From Lysinibacillus sp. 2017 (GTDB lineage Bacteria; Bacillota; Bacilli; Bacillales_A; Planococcaceae): a DNA stretch of 64,000 nucleotides. Positions 9,211 through 17,464 of the stretch are shown here, one piece after another (position 1 is the first letter of the stretch; each line of letters opens with the position of its first letter). The stretch covers positions 358,001 through 422,000 of the forward strand of contig NZ_CP029002.1 in the NCBI RefSeq assembly GCF_003073375.1, written 5' to 3'. A program made the translations under genes and the position numbers. The notes beneath the pieces are model-generated. The model saw only the letters and a list, made by a program, of their open reading frames with translations, was not told where the DNA came from and did no database searches.

Positions 9211-9309
9211 TTATATATATATTATCGAAAGGATGGCATTCAGTTTTTGAAAATGCCTAAAGGTAACCAGCAATACAATAAGCGGCGAATCTTCAATAAG
9301 TAAATTCAC
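9211..9309 (-). pseudogene. Possible relic of a phage-type replication protein start
   Basis: A good SD (GGAGG, 8 nt spacing) precedes a GTG starting a 32-codon frame beginning MNLLIEDSPLIVL. From memory, this resembles the N-terminus of prophage DnaD/replisome-organiser-like proteins (EDSPLQVLPSLA type). The similarity stops after about 13 residues and the frame closes. I read it as a decayed start fragment; the assignment is weak. The rest of the 9113-9525 gap shows no gene or clear RNA apart from the SD of the next gene. Confidence 0.3.
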
Positions 9310-9525
9310 TTTTAATTCCTCCACAAAATTTAAACTGCATATAGGGAATTAAACGTTAAAAAGGGATGTTCCATGACAATAATTTTCTGATGGAAATACA
9401 AGCATCCATTTCATAGGGAAAGCACCCAAATAAAAATAGAACATTTCATCATTTTTAACATCATTTCAACCTCTTATCGATAAACTACTATAAAGAGATA
9501 ATAAATCATAGAAAGGGAGAAAACC

Positions 9526-10500
9526 ATGAAGCTATCATTTTATCAAAAAGTATTTATAATGCTCGTTTGTCTAGTTGGTTTACAGATGACATTAGGCAGT
9601 AATTATGAAGCGTCTCATTCAACACCGATTGTGCCGAAATATGTGGCCATTTCGTTTGAAACCAATGGGGGGACAAGTATTGATGAATTGAGCGTACCTT
9701 ACAATGACAAAGTGTATGATCTGCCAGTGCCACTAAAAGAGGGCTATCATTTTGAGGGTTGGTATGAAGATCGATACTTTTTATCACGCTGGGAAGATGG
9801 TTCGATTGCTAGAATAAACCTCACACTTTTTGCAAAATGGACAGCGTTACAACCAACACCTAACCCAAATCCAATGCCGACACCACAACCAATACCAAAT
9901 CCAGGTCCGAAGCCAATACCACCAACACCAACACCAACACCTAATCCAATTCCAGAGCCAAAGCCAGTACCACCAGAAATTCCTACAATTCAATTTAGCG
10001 ATACCCAAAACCACTGGGCTCAAGACATCATCGGGAAAATTGCAGCACAAGGCATTATCGATGGTTATCCAGACGGTAAATTTGGTCCGAATGATCCTGT
10101 ACGACGTGAACACATCGCAGTCATGATTCAGCGTGCAATGAAACTAGTTCCAACTAAAGAAATAAATGCGTTTAATGATGTCCCAAAAAGCCATCCAAAT
10201 TACGAAGCCATCATGGCACTTGCCAAAGCAGGGATTATTGAAGGCTATGCGGGTAAATTCAAACCAAATGCCCCAATGACAAGAGCGGAACTCGCAAAAG
10301 TGCTAGTCCTCGCATTTGATTTAACAGCAGGAGGAATTAGCACATTCGCCGATGTTTCAAGAAATCATTGGAGTGCATCTTATATCTCAGCACTTGCGGA
10401 TGCAGGAATAGCGTTTGGTAATAATGGGTTATTCTTACCAAACGAACCCGTAACCCGAGCACAATTTGTCGTGTTCTTGTATCGTGCGTTGAATATATAA
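9526..10500 (+). CDS. SLH-domain surface protein with InlB-type repeat and proline-rich linker
   Basis: 324 residues. An N-terminal hydrophobic signal (KVFIMLVCLVGLQMTLG) is followed by one Listeria-Bacteroides (InlB B) repeat: FETNGGT, then YHFEGWYED and LFAKWTA. A Pro/Asn/Thr-rich linker (~residues 105-155) follows, then three SLH repeats (FSDTQNHWAQDIIGKIAAQG; FNDVPKSHPNYEAIMALAKAG; FADVSRNHWSASYISALADAG). SLH trimers bind pyruvylated secondary wall polymer, so the protein should be exported and held on the wall non-covalently. SD GAAAGGGAG lies before the ATG. It is a single gene with its own terminator; the InlB repeat suggests adhesion, but this is inference. Confidence 0.9.
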   Translation: MKLSFYQKVFIMLVCLVGLQMTLGSNYEASHSTPIVPKYVAISFETNGGTSIDELSVPYNDKVYDLPVPLKEGYHFEGWYEDRYFLSRWEDGSIARINLTLFAKWTALQPTPNPNPMPTPQPIPNPGPKPIPPTPTPTPNPIPEPKPVPPEIPTIQFSDTQNHWAQDIIGKIAAQGIIDGYPDGKFGPNDPVRREHIAVMIQRAMKLVPTKEINAFNDVPKSHPNYEAIMALAKAGIIEGYAGKFKPNAPMTRAELAKVLVLAFDLTAGGISTFADVSRNHWSASYISALADAGIAFGNNGLFLPNEPVTRAQFVVFLYRALNI

Positions 10501-10505
10501 AAGAC

Positions 10506-10550
10506 AAACGTGATAGGGAGGTTCAATGTGACTTTCCTACCGCGTTTATT
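10506..10550 (+). terminator. Terminator of SLH protein gene
   Basis: Stem AAACGTGATAGG / CCTACCGCGTTT with one mismatch and one wobble, six bases after the stop codon. Confidence 0.55.
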
Positions 10551-10553
10551 AAA

Positions 10554-10652
10554 TTATTTATCCTTCAAAACCTTCGAATGCATCATAAATGCAAACCCCT
10601 CCAGCCCAAACCTAGCCAGTGCAAACAGCTTCACCGACACACAATTACTTTA
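10554..10652 (-). pseudogene. Relic of a DUF779 gene 3' end
   Basis: On the minus strand a short open tail ends GLEGFAFMMHSKVLKDK, stop. This closely matches the end of the intact DUF779 protein encoded at 25458-25784 (GEGFAFMMRSKVMK). At DNA level 24 of 26 bases match between 10571-10596 and 25468-25493. Upstream the frame diverges and is closed by a stop, so only the last ~20 codons survive. No aldehyde dehydrogenase partner is present here. Confidence 0.5.
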
Positions 10653-10931
10653 TGATAAGAAATTATCGAAACAATTTTAGCATAGATTATTAATACAGGG
10701 TATGAGGACAACACATTCCGCCTGAATAAAGGGCATTGCGGTAATGACAGCGTGCACTTGATTTACAACATATAACACGTCTTATAGCAAGAGTTGATGT
10801 GTAATTTATAGACGAAACAGAGTATTTTAAAATGGTTAAAAACTCGTAGTGGGAGGGGAATGTTAGATTTATATTAATAGAAAATATTAATTAAAGAAGA
10901 GAAAATGTAAAGATAACAAAAATTTCAGAAT
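10653..10931. other. Non-coding gap before the aromatic operon
   Basis: I see no gene, RNA or clear promoter here. It presumably holds the promoter region of the operon that starts near 11017, but no -35/-10 pair stands out. Confidence 0.4.
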
Positions 10932-10989
10932 ATTTCATATTGTGAAATTTAACTGTATATGCGTTATATCCTCCTTTGATATTATCAAA
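10932..10989 (+). promoter_or_regulatory. Two candidate operators before the aromatic-degradation operon
   Basis: Two palindromes lie close together: ATTTCA-TATTG-TGAAAT (10932-10948) and TTTGATA-T-TATCAAA (10975-10989), the latter 11 bp before the SD. The TTGATA/TATCAA half sites recur at 18341-18354 in another gap of the operon. An IclR-type regulator encoded at 13013 is the natural candidate to bind one of them. Binding is inference. Confidence 0.4.
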
Positions 10990-11016
10990 TCAATAAGATC
11001 AAGGGAGGTTTTTAAA

Positions 11017-11496
11017 ATAGACGGTAAGTTATTAAGAAGGGCTTTTGGAAAATTTCCGACAGGTGTAACAGTTGTGACTTGGTTCGATGAAGATGCCATT
11101 AATGGAATTACAGTTAACTCATTTACATCGGTGTCGTTAGAGCCACCACTTGCGCTTGTGTCGATTGATAAACAAGCAAATTCATATAAGCAGTTACAAA
11201 ACAAACCTTTCACGATTAATGTGTTAGCGGATGACCAAGAGGCGATTGCATGGCAGTTTGCGGGGCGCCCTCAAGAAGGGTTGGACATTACTTGGAATAC
11301 CAAGGGCGATTCTCCAAGTATTGGTGGTACATCAGGCTATTTTAAATGCAAGCAGTGGCAGCAATATGATGCAGGGGATCATGTGCTGTTTGTAGGAGAA
11401 ATTACAGAATTTGATTGCAAAAGCGGAAATTCATTAACATTCTTTGAGGGCAAGATGGGGTCAACGGAGACGTATAAGAGCCAAGAAGTGCAATAA
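11017..11496 (+). CDS. Flavin reductase (FAD/FMN, HpaC-like) of a two-component monooxygenase
   Basis: The protein (about 160 residues from the likely start) is a short-chain flavin reductase: RRAFGKFPTGVTVVTW, then NGITVNSFTSVSLEPPL and FTINVLADDQ. It should supply reduced flavin from NADH to the monooxygenase encoded 21 bp downstream. The expected start (family proteins begin just before DGKLLRRAF) falls on ATA at 11017, placed 8 nt after a perfect AAGGGAGG. No ATG, GTG or TTG lies between. A GTG at 10942 keeps the frame open but has no SD and would place the SD inside the gene. The coding assignment is firm; the start is uncertain. Confidence 0.85.
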   Translation: MDGKLLRRAFGKFPTGVTVVTWFDEDAINGITVNSFTSVSLEPPLALVSIDKQANSYKQLQNKPFTINVLADDQEAIAWQFAGRPQEGLDITWNTKGDSPSIGGTSGYFKCKQWQQYDAGDHVLFVGEITEFDCKSGNSLTFFEGKMGSTETYKSQEVQ

Positions 11497-11517
11497 GTTT
11501 AAAGGAGAGTGTACAAG

Positions 11518-12996
11518 TTGGGGATTCGTACTGGAGCACAATATATTGAAGCATTGAAGTCTCGTAAGCCGGAAGTTTGGTTGAACGGGAAAATCGTAGA
11601 AAACATTTTGGATGAGCCATATTTTAAACAACCTGCATTAGAAATTGCGAAATTGTATGATATGCAGCATGATCCAGCGTATCAAGAAGATTTGACAGTT
11701 GTATGTGAAGAAACGGGCGAGCGTATGGCGACATCGTTTTTAATGCCGCACAACTACGAAGATATTATGAAGCGTAGTAAGGCCTTTGAAGTTGTTGCAC
11801 GGCAAACATTCGGATTAATGGGTCGTACACCAGATTTTTTAAATACAGTTGTTACATCGTTAGCACAAAATTCTTGGTTTTTACGCAAATACAATGAAAA
11901 CTGGGCAACGAATATTGAAAACTACTATGAGCATTTACGTGATAATGATATTTTCCTAACGCATGCGATTGTGAATCCGCAAAATGACCGTAGTAAAAAT
12001 TCGCATGAGCAGGCAGATCAGTTTACGCATCTTGGAGTTGTAGAGGAGCGTGCTGAGGGGATTATTGTACGCGGGGCAAAAATGTTAGCAACATTAGCAG
12101 CCTTAACGGATGAAGTAATTATTTATTCATTTCCAGGTTTTGCACCAGGCGATGAGCGTTATGCGCTAGCGTTTGCTGTACCGGTTGATGTCAAAGGTTT
12201 GAAAATTATTTGTCGCGAGCCAGTACAAGATGGGACACGTTCGACATTCGACCATCCACTTGCATCACGCTATGAGGAAATGGATGCGCTACTTGTTTTT
12301 GAGGATGTACTTGTTCCTTGGGATAAAGTATTCCTTTACAACAACGTAGAGGCGGCAAATTTACTATATCCTATGACAGGTATTGCAGAGCAACCGGCCC
12401 ATCAATCAGGTGTGCGCGGCTATATTAAATTGAAGTTTGCAGTAGAAGTTGCTTGTAAAGTAGCAGATTCAATCGGGGCAGACCAATATTTGCATGTGCA
12501 ACGCGATTTAGGTGAATTAATTCAAAATACAGAGGTTATTCGTTCGCTACTGCGCACAGCTGAATGTGAATATACGATTACAGAGCATGGTGAGGCACGT
12601 TTGAATCCAGTCGTTTTGGAAACAATTCGCGGCATGATGCCAGATATGTATCCGCGCACAATTGAAGTTATGCAGGCGATTGGTGCAGGTGGCTTACTTA
12701 TGATGCCAACCGAAGCAGATTTCTTAAATGAGGAATTGCGACCAACGATTGATCGTCATTATGGTGGTCGTGCAGGTATCGATGCAGAGGCACGAATGAA
12801 AATCTTCAAGCTAGCTTGGGATTTATGTGGTGAGGCGTTCGGTATGCGTGCGTTACAGTATGAACGCTATTACACGGGTGATCCAGTTCGTAAGCGCGCA
12901 ATTTTCTACAACAAGTACAAAAAAGATAATGCACCTGAGCTAGCCGATGCAATTTTATCGAAAGAAGATACGGTAAAACAGCCACAAACAAACTAA
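11518..12996 (+). CDS. Flavin-dependent aromatic hydroxylase, HpaB family (probable anthranilate 3-monooxygenase)
   Basis: 492 residues, full length for the 4-hydroxyphenylacetate 3-hydroxylase (HpaB) family of reduced-flavin monooxygenases. It starts [20 protein letters not shown] and has the conserved N-terminal and C-terminal HpaB blocks (FRHP-like region, [13 protein letters not shown] end). The TTG at 11518 fits the family and follows AAAGGAG by 10 nt; the GTG at 11509 is too close to the SD. Because 3-hydroxyanthranilate dioxygenase and the rest of its pathway follow, the likely reaction is anthranilate to 3-hydroxyanthranilate. A similar two-component enzyme is described in Geobacillus thermodenitrificans (from memory). 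Other hydroxybenzoates cannot be excluded. Confidence 0.82.
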   Translation: MGIRTGAQYIEALKSRKPEVWLNGKIVENILDEPYFKQPALEIAKLYDMQHDPAYQEDLTVVCEETGERMATSFLMPHNYEDIMKRSKAFEVVARQTFGLMGRTPDFLNTVVTSLAQNSWFLRKYNENWATNIENYYEHLRDNDIFLTHAIVNPQNDRSKNSHEQADQFTHLGVVEERAEGIIVRGAKMLATLAALTDEVIIYSFPGFAPGDERYALAFAVPVDVKGLKIICREPVQDGTRSTFDHPLASRYEEMDALLVFEDVLVPWDKVFLYNNVEAANLLYPMTGIAEQPAHQSGVRGYIKLKFAVEVACKVADSIGADQYLHVQRDLGELIQNTEVIRSLLRTAECEYTITEHGEARLNPVVLETIRGMMPDMYPRTIEVMQAIGAGGLLMMPTEADFLNEELRPTIDRHYGGRAGIDAEARMKIFKLAWDLCGEAFGMRALQYERYYTGDPVRKRAIFYNKYKKDNAPELADAILSKEDTVKQPQTN

Positions 12997-13012
12997 TCAG
13001 GAGGTAATGGGG

Positions 13013-13762
13013 ATGATCGCTTCTGTAAGTAAAATGGCACAAATTATTGATTTGTTTTTTGAAAGTGAGTCAGCTTTGTCCAACAAAAAAATTGCAGAAA
13101 TGCTAGATCTTCCTGTTAGCTCTGTACATCATTTTTTAAAGACGATGTGCGAGGAAAATATTTTAATGCAGGATAAAGACCGTAAATATCGTCTTGGTTG
13201 GCGCATTTTAGAGTGGAGCAACAAAGTAATGTACCAGCAGGACATGAATGAAAAGGTAGCACCTATTGCAGCAAGTCTAGTCAATAGTTTTAAGGGGAGT
13301 GTGCACGTTGGGATGTTTAATAACGGCGAAGTGCGCTTCATTTTTAAAACTGTTTCGTCACATACGGATGTATTGCCAACATATATCGGCGTAACGCGCT
13401 TCCCGGCTCATGCGACAAGCATCGGCAAAGTATTGCTTGCTTATAATCCTTCTTTTGTAAAGGCAGTTGAGCAATACGGGATGAAAAAGTTTACGGAAAA
13501 TACGATCACAGATATTGGCGTTTTGAAGAAGGAACTACAGGTGATTCATAAACAAGGATTTGCTATAAGTAACGGTGAAAATGAAACGGGTACATTTGGA
13601 ATCGCCGCCCCAATTAAAAGCTATAGTGGGCAGGTTATTGCGGCAGTCAACTTCGTATGTGATGTGGATTACATTCAGGGACATAATTATCAGCTTATTT
13701 TAAATGCGGTTATCCGCTCTGCGCAGGTTATATCGCGCGAGATTGGCTATATAACAATTTAA
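13013..13762 (+). CDS. IclR family transcriptional regulator
   Basis: 249 residues. The N-terminal winged helix-turn-helix (residues ~1-60: SVSKMAQIIDLFFES, KKIAEMLDLPVSSVHHFLKT) is followed by the IclR effector domain (GSVHVGMFNNGEVRFI, TRFPAHATSIGKVLLAY, QGFAISNGENETGTFGIAAPI). IclR proteins often control aromatic catabolism and bind a pathway metabolite. Start at 13013 has AGGAGG 8 nt upstream; the ATG at 13007 is too close. It lies 16 bp after the monooxygenase, so it is probably in the same transcript and may regulate the whole block. Candidate operators are at 10932-10989 and 18341-18354. Confidence 0.9.
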   Translation: MIASVSKMAQIIDLFFESESALSNKKIAEMLDLPVSSVHHFLKTMCEENILMQDKDRKYRLGWRILEWSNKVMYQQDMNEKVAPIAASLVNSFKGSVHVGMFNNGEVRFIFKTVSSHTDVLPTYIGVTRFPAHATSIGKVLLAYNPSFVKAVEQYGMKKFTENTITDIGVLKKELQVIHKQGFAISNGENETGTFGIAAPIKSYSGQVIAAVNFVCDVDYIQGHNYQLILNAVIRSAQVISREIGYITI

Positions 13763-13850
13763 AAACTGCTTTTGTGAGCTGCTTACTCTTTATCTTTATA
13801 AAGTTAAGTAAGAAAGAGCGAATAAAACAGAAAAAATAGGAGGTTTTACC

Positions 13851-14408
13851 ATGAATAATTCTACAGAAGTAAGCAAAATGCAGGCACGTGCTCAAAACAT
13901 TTGGAAAATTATTGAGGAAAATAAAGATTTATTAAAACCACCAGTAAATAATACTGTGCTATGGAATGATTCACAGTTTTTAGTAATGCTAGTTGGCGGT
14001 CCAAACGCGCGTCGTGAATTCCACGTGAGCCCTTCAGATGAAATTTTCTACCAAGTAAAAGGCTCTTGCTATGTTGAAATTATTAACGATGAAAAGAAAC
14101 GGGAAGTAATCGAAGTAAAAGAAGGCGAAATGTTTGTATTACCAGGCAAAGTACCGCATTCTCCGCACCGCGTAACTGAAACATACGGCATCGTAATTGA
14201 ATATAAACGTCAAGAAGGCGAATTAGAAGACTTAGTTTGGTTATGTGAAAAATGTGATCACGAAGTACACCGCGTAACATTACAAGTAACAAACATTGGG
14301 CAACAAATTGCAGAGGGTATTGCGAATTTCAACCAATCAGAAGAGTTACGTACGTGCGATAAATGCCGTCACGTAATGTCTGAAAAAGTTGAGGAATGGC
14401 AAGTATGA
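13851..14408 (+). CDS. nbaC: 3-hydroxyanthranilate 3,4-dioxygenase
   Basis: 185 residues, a cupin with the bacterial HAO layout. It opens the ring of 3-hydroxyanthranilate to 2-amino-3-carboxymuconate 6-semialdehyde using Fe(II) and O2. Visible features: the substrate-binding GGPNARREFHVSPSDEIFYQ (ligands His and Glu), PGKVPHSPHR (third ligand His), and a C-terminal rubredoxin-like second iron site CEKCDHEV ... CDKCRHVM, found in bacterial but not animal enzymes. SD AGGAGG lies before the ATG. An 88-bp gap separates it from iclR; the downstream gene overlaps it by 4 bp (ATGA). Confidence 0.95.
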   Translation: MNNSTEVSKMQARAQNIWKIIEENKDLLKPPVNNTVLWNDSQFLVMLVGGPNARREFHVSPSDEIFYQVKGSCYVEIINDEKKREVIEVKEGEMFVLPGKVPHSPHRVTETYGIVIEYKRQEGELEDLVWLCEKCDHEVHRVTLQVTNIGQQIAEGIANFNQSEELRTCDKCRHVMSEKVEEWQV

Positions 14409-15409
14409 GAATCGATTTCCACACGCACATTTACCCGCTAAATTTACCGAACTTTGCGGAGAAATATGGCAATGATAAATGGCCAGTAATGGAACAAAAA
14501 TGTTCGTGTGGCGCGGACATTATGGTCAGTGGCAATCTATTTCGCGAAGTAACCGACCAGGCGTGGAATCCGAAAAAGCGCATTGAAGATATGGCAAGAG
14601 AAGGTGTCGATATGCAAGTGATATCGCCTGTTCCTGTAACATTTTCGTACTGGGCACCGGTTGAGCAAGCGCTCGAAATGGCACAGTTTCAAAATGATTT
14701 CATTGCGGACACAGTAAATGAGTATCCAGCGCATTTTGTTGGGTTAGGTACAGTGCCCATGCAAGATGCAGAGGTAGCAATTGCAGAAATGCGTCGTTGC
14801 AAGGAGCTTGGCTTAGCGGGTATTGAAATTGGTACAAATGTCAATGGCGAAAACTTAGATGCAGACTATTTGTTACCATTCTTCCAAGCGGCGGAGGAGC
14901 TAGAAATGCCGCTTTTTATCCACCCGTGGGAAACGATGGCGAAAGAACGCACACCACGCCATAATTTTATGTATACAGTTGGGATGCCAAGTGAGACAGC
15001 TCTTGCTGCTGCAAGCTTAATTTGGAGTGGTGTGATGGAAAAATATCCGAACCTTAAAGTATGCTTTGCGCATGGCGGCGGGTCATTTGCCTATATTTTA
15101 CCGCGCTTAGATCAAGGGTGGGAAGTATGGCCACATTTACGTTTGACAGAGCACCCACCAAGCTATTATGCGAAAAAGTTTTACTTCGATTCACTCGTAT
15201 ATGACAAAGATAATTTTGCCTTTTTATTACAGCGCTTTGGTCATGACAAAATCATTATGGGCTCAGATTATCCGTTCTTACTACGTGAAATTAATCCCGG
15301 TAAAGTCATAGATGAATCGCTACAGCTTTCAGACGAAGTGAAGAAGGCTGTGCTCGGTGAAAATGCACGTCAGTTTTTAAATTTAGCAAAGAGTGGTGTA
15401 AGTAAATAA
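14405..15409 (+). CDS. nbaD: 2-amino-3-carboxymuconate-6-semialdehyde decarboxylase (ACMSD, amidohydrolase 2)
   Basis: 334 residues of the amidohydrolase superfamily. Zinc motif HTH at the start (MRIDFHTHIYP), PVTFSYW, IHPWE (second His site), FAHGGGSFAY and the catalytic Asp in MGSDYPF. It removes CO2 from the ring-opened product, giving 2-aminomuconate 6-semialdehyde and diverting it from quinolinate formation. Start at 14405 overlaps the dioxygenase stop by 4 bp, typical of translational coupling; GAGG is 11 nt upstream. The ATG at 14396 is possible but less well placed. Confidence 0.92.
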   Translation: MRIDFHTHIYPLNLPNFAEKYGNDKWPVMEQKCSCGADIMVSGNLFREVTDQAWNPKKRIEDMAREGVDMQVISPVPVTFSYWAPVEQALEMAQFQNDFIADTVNEYPAHFVGLGTVPMQDAEVAIAEMRRCKELGLAGIEIGTNVNGENLDADYLLPFFQAAEELEMPLFIHPWETMAKERTPRHNFMYTVGMPSETALAAASLIWSGVMEKYPNLKVCFAHGGGSFAYILPRLDQGWEVWPHLRLTEHPPSYYAKKFYFDSLVYDKDNFAFLLQRFGHDKIIMGSDYPFLLREINPGKVIDESLQLSDEVKKAVLGENARQFLNLAKSGVSK

Positions 15410-15870
15410 TGATGAATGGTACACAAACACCAGAATCGCAATTGGAGAAGCTTGGCATTACGCTTGGTACGCCACGCTTGGCAGTTGGAAATTATGTAAG
15501 CTGTGTACGCACAGGAAATTTAATTTTCACATCGGGCCAGGGGGTTGATCAATATCACGGTAAGCTTGGTGCGGATTTAACAGTTGAGGATGGCTATGCT
15601 GCATCACGTCAATCAATGATTAACTTACTAACAGTGTTAAAGCACGAGCTAGGTGATTTGTCGAAGGTGAAGCGCATTGTGAAAATTTTAGGAATGGTCA
15701 ATTCTGCTCCGGATTTCACACAACACCCAAAGGTTATGAATGGTGCATCAGATTTACTTGTCGAAGTGTTTGGTGAAAAAGGAAAGCATGCACGTTCAGC
15801 AGTAGGAATGGCACAGTTGCCAAATAATACAGCAATCGAAATTGAAATGATTGTTGAAGTAGAAGAATAA
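15409..15870 (+). CDS. RidA/YjgF-type 2-aminomuconate deaminase
   Basis: 153 residues of the YjgF/YER057c/UK114 (RidA) family: GNLIFTSGQGVDQYHGKLGADL, then MNGASDLLVEVFGEKGKHARSAVG with the conserved Arg, and IEIEMIVEVEE at the end. In nitrobenzoate/aminophenol clusters a protein of this family (NbaF) deaminates 2-aminomuconate to 4-oxalocrotonate. Position after the decarboxylase and before the semialdehyde dehydrogenase supports that role. It may also simply remove reactive enamines. It overlaps the previous stop by one base. Confidence 0.82.
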   Translation: MMNGTQTPESQLEKLGITLGTPRLAVGNYVSCVRTGNLIFTSGQGVDQYHGKLGADLTVEDGYAASRQSMINLLTVLKHELGDLSKVKRIVKILGMVNSAPDFTQHPKVMNGASDLLVEVFGEKGKHARSAVGMAQLPNNTAIEIEMIVEVEE

Positions 15871-15880
15871 CTAACAGCGC

Positions 15881-15936
15881 GTAAGGCAGCTTTAAGGAAG
15901 TCACAGTTAAATCTTCTTTGAGGCTGCTTTATTTTT
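15881..15936 (+). terminator. Terminator-like hairpin inside the operon
   Basis: Stem AAGGCAGC...AAGGAAG / CTTCTTTGAGGCTGCTTT with G-U pairs, then TTATTTTTTAT. It may cause partial termination before the semialdehyde dehydrogenase gene. Confidence 0.5.
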
Positions 15937-15987
15937 TATACATCGATGTAAAGCGAGGTGAATCCTGCACAAAGGTGTAGGAATGAT

Positions 15988-17448
15988 ATGCGACAAGTAC
16001 AGGTAAAAGGAATTGATTGCCGCAATTTCATTAACGGTCAATATGTAGAGGCGGCTGAAGATCAAAAGTTTTTGAATATTAATCCAGCAACTGAAGAAGT
16101 AATTGGCTGGGTAGCAGAGGCCACACAAGATGAGGTTGATTTCGCGGTGAAAGCGGCAAAGGCAGCATTAAAAGGTGAATGGTCTGCGTATACAGTGAAG
16201 CAACGCTCGCAAATTCTCCGCAAAATCGGCGATCTTATTTTAGAAAATGTCGAGGAATTTGCGATGCTAGAAGCGCTTGATACAGGCAAGCCTTACGTAT
16301 TAGCGATGGAGATGGATATTAAACGCGCGGCACATAACTTCCACTTTTTTGCGGATTATGTTACCTCGTTAGGAAATGAGGCTTATAACCAGGACAATAT
16401 CGCGCTGCATTATACAGTAACACGTCCAGTAGGTGTTGTGGCAATGATCAATCCATGGAACTTACCACTTTTATTGTTAACGTGGAAACTTGCGCCATGT
16501 TTAGCTGCAGGCAGTACAGCTGTTATGAAACCGGCAGAGTTAACACCGATGACGGCAACGAAGCTAGCAGAAATTTGTAGGGAAGCGGGCGTACCAGATG
16601 GTGTTGTCAATGTTGTCCATGGTTTCGGAAGAGATTCGGCAGGGGCATTTTTATCTGAGCATCCACTTGTAGATGCGATTACATTCACTGGTGAAACGCG
16701 TACAGGAACAACAATTATGAAAGCAGCTGCACCAACGTTAAAGAAAGTGTCATTTGAGCTAGGTGGTAAAAACCCTGCCATTATTTTTGCGGATTCGGAT
16801 ATCGAAGAAGTAGTGGAAACGACGCTGCACTCAAGCTTCCGTAATCAAGGGCAGGTGTGCTTATGTGCGTCACGCATTTACGTTGAGCGTTCTATCATGG
16901 CTACTTTTTTAGAGAGGTTTGTAGCGCGCACAGAAGAACTTGTTGTCGGTGATCCATTCGATGCCAGTACGAATATCGGGTCCGTTGTAGGGAAAGAACA
17001 TTACGAAAAAGTCATGCACTATATTGATATTGCAAAACAAGAAGGCGGTACGATTTTAACAGGTGGTAAACGTCCAGCACATATGGAAAAAGGCTACTTT
17101 ATCGAGCCGACGATCATTGTTGGTTTAGATGAAAATTCACGCTGTGTAAAGGAAGAAATTTTTGGTCCAGTCGTTACAATATTGCCCTTTGATTCAGAAG
17201 AAGAAGTGATTGGTTATGCGAATGATACAACGTATGGCTTAGGGGCAACTATTTGGACGAATGATTTACGTCGTGCGCATCGTGTAGCAGGGCAAATTGA
17301 ATCAGGCATCGTATGGGTGAATACATGGTATTTACGCGATTTACGTACACCATTTGGTGGCATGAAGCAAAGTGGAATCGGGCGTGAAGGCGGAGCACAT
17401 AGCTTTGAGTTTTATTGTGAGCAATCGAACGTAACAATCAAATTATAA
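15988..17448 (+). CDS. 2-aminomuconate 6-semialdehyde / 2-hydroxymuconate semialdehyde dehydrogenase
   Basis: 486 residues of the NAD(P)-dependent aldehyde dehydrogenase superfamily. Motifs: PWNLPLLLLTWKLAPCLAAG, FTGETRTGTTI, catalytic Glu in FELGGKNPA, catalytic Cys in RNQGQVCLCASR, and EEIFGPVV. It is closest to the DmpC/XylG/NbaE group and so should oxidise 2-aminomuconate semialdehyde to 2-aminomuconate. I prefer ATG 15988 (MRQVQVKGIDCRNFING), preceded by TAGGA; the frame is open to a GTG at 15958 without proper SD spacing. Confidence 0.88.
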   Translation: MRQVQVKGIDCRNFINGQYVEAAEDQKFLNINPATEEVIGWVAEATQDEVDFAVKAAKAALKGEWSAYTVKQRSQILRKIGDLILENVEEFAMLEALDTGKPYVLAMEMDIKRAAHNFHFFADYVTSLGNEAYNQDNIALHYTVTRPVGVVAMINPWNLPLLLLTWKLAPCLAAGSTAVMKPAELTPMTATKLAEICREAGVPDGVVNVVHGFGRDSAGAFLSEHPLVDAITFTGETRTGTTIMKAAAPTLKKVSFELGGKNPAIIFADSDIEEVVETTLHSSFRNQGQVCLCASRIYVERSIMATFLERFVARTEELVVGDPFDASTNIGSVVGKEHYEKVMHYIDIAKQEGGTILTGGKRPAHMEKGYFIEPTIIVGLDENSRCVKEEIFGPVVTILPFDSEEEVIGYANDTTYGLGATIWTNDLRRAHRVAGQIESGIVWVNTWYLRDLRTPFGGMKQSGIGREGGAHSFEFYCEQSNVTIKL

Positions 17449-17464
17449 AAGTAGGTGACGCACG

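Noticed and set aside
10942-11016. GTG start giving the flavin reductase 25 extra N-terminal residues
   Set aside because: No SD before it; the extension contains the palindrome and SD and is not expected for the family.
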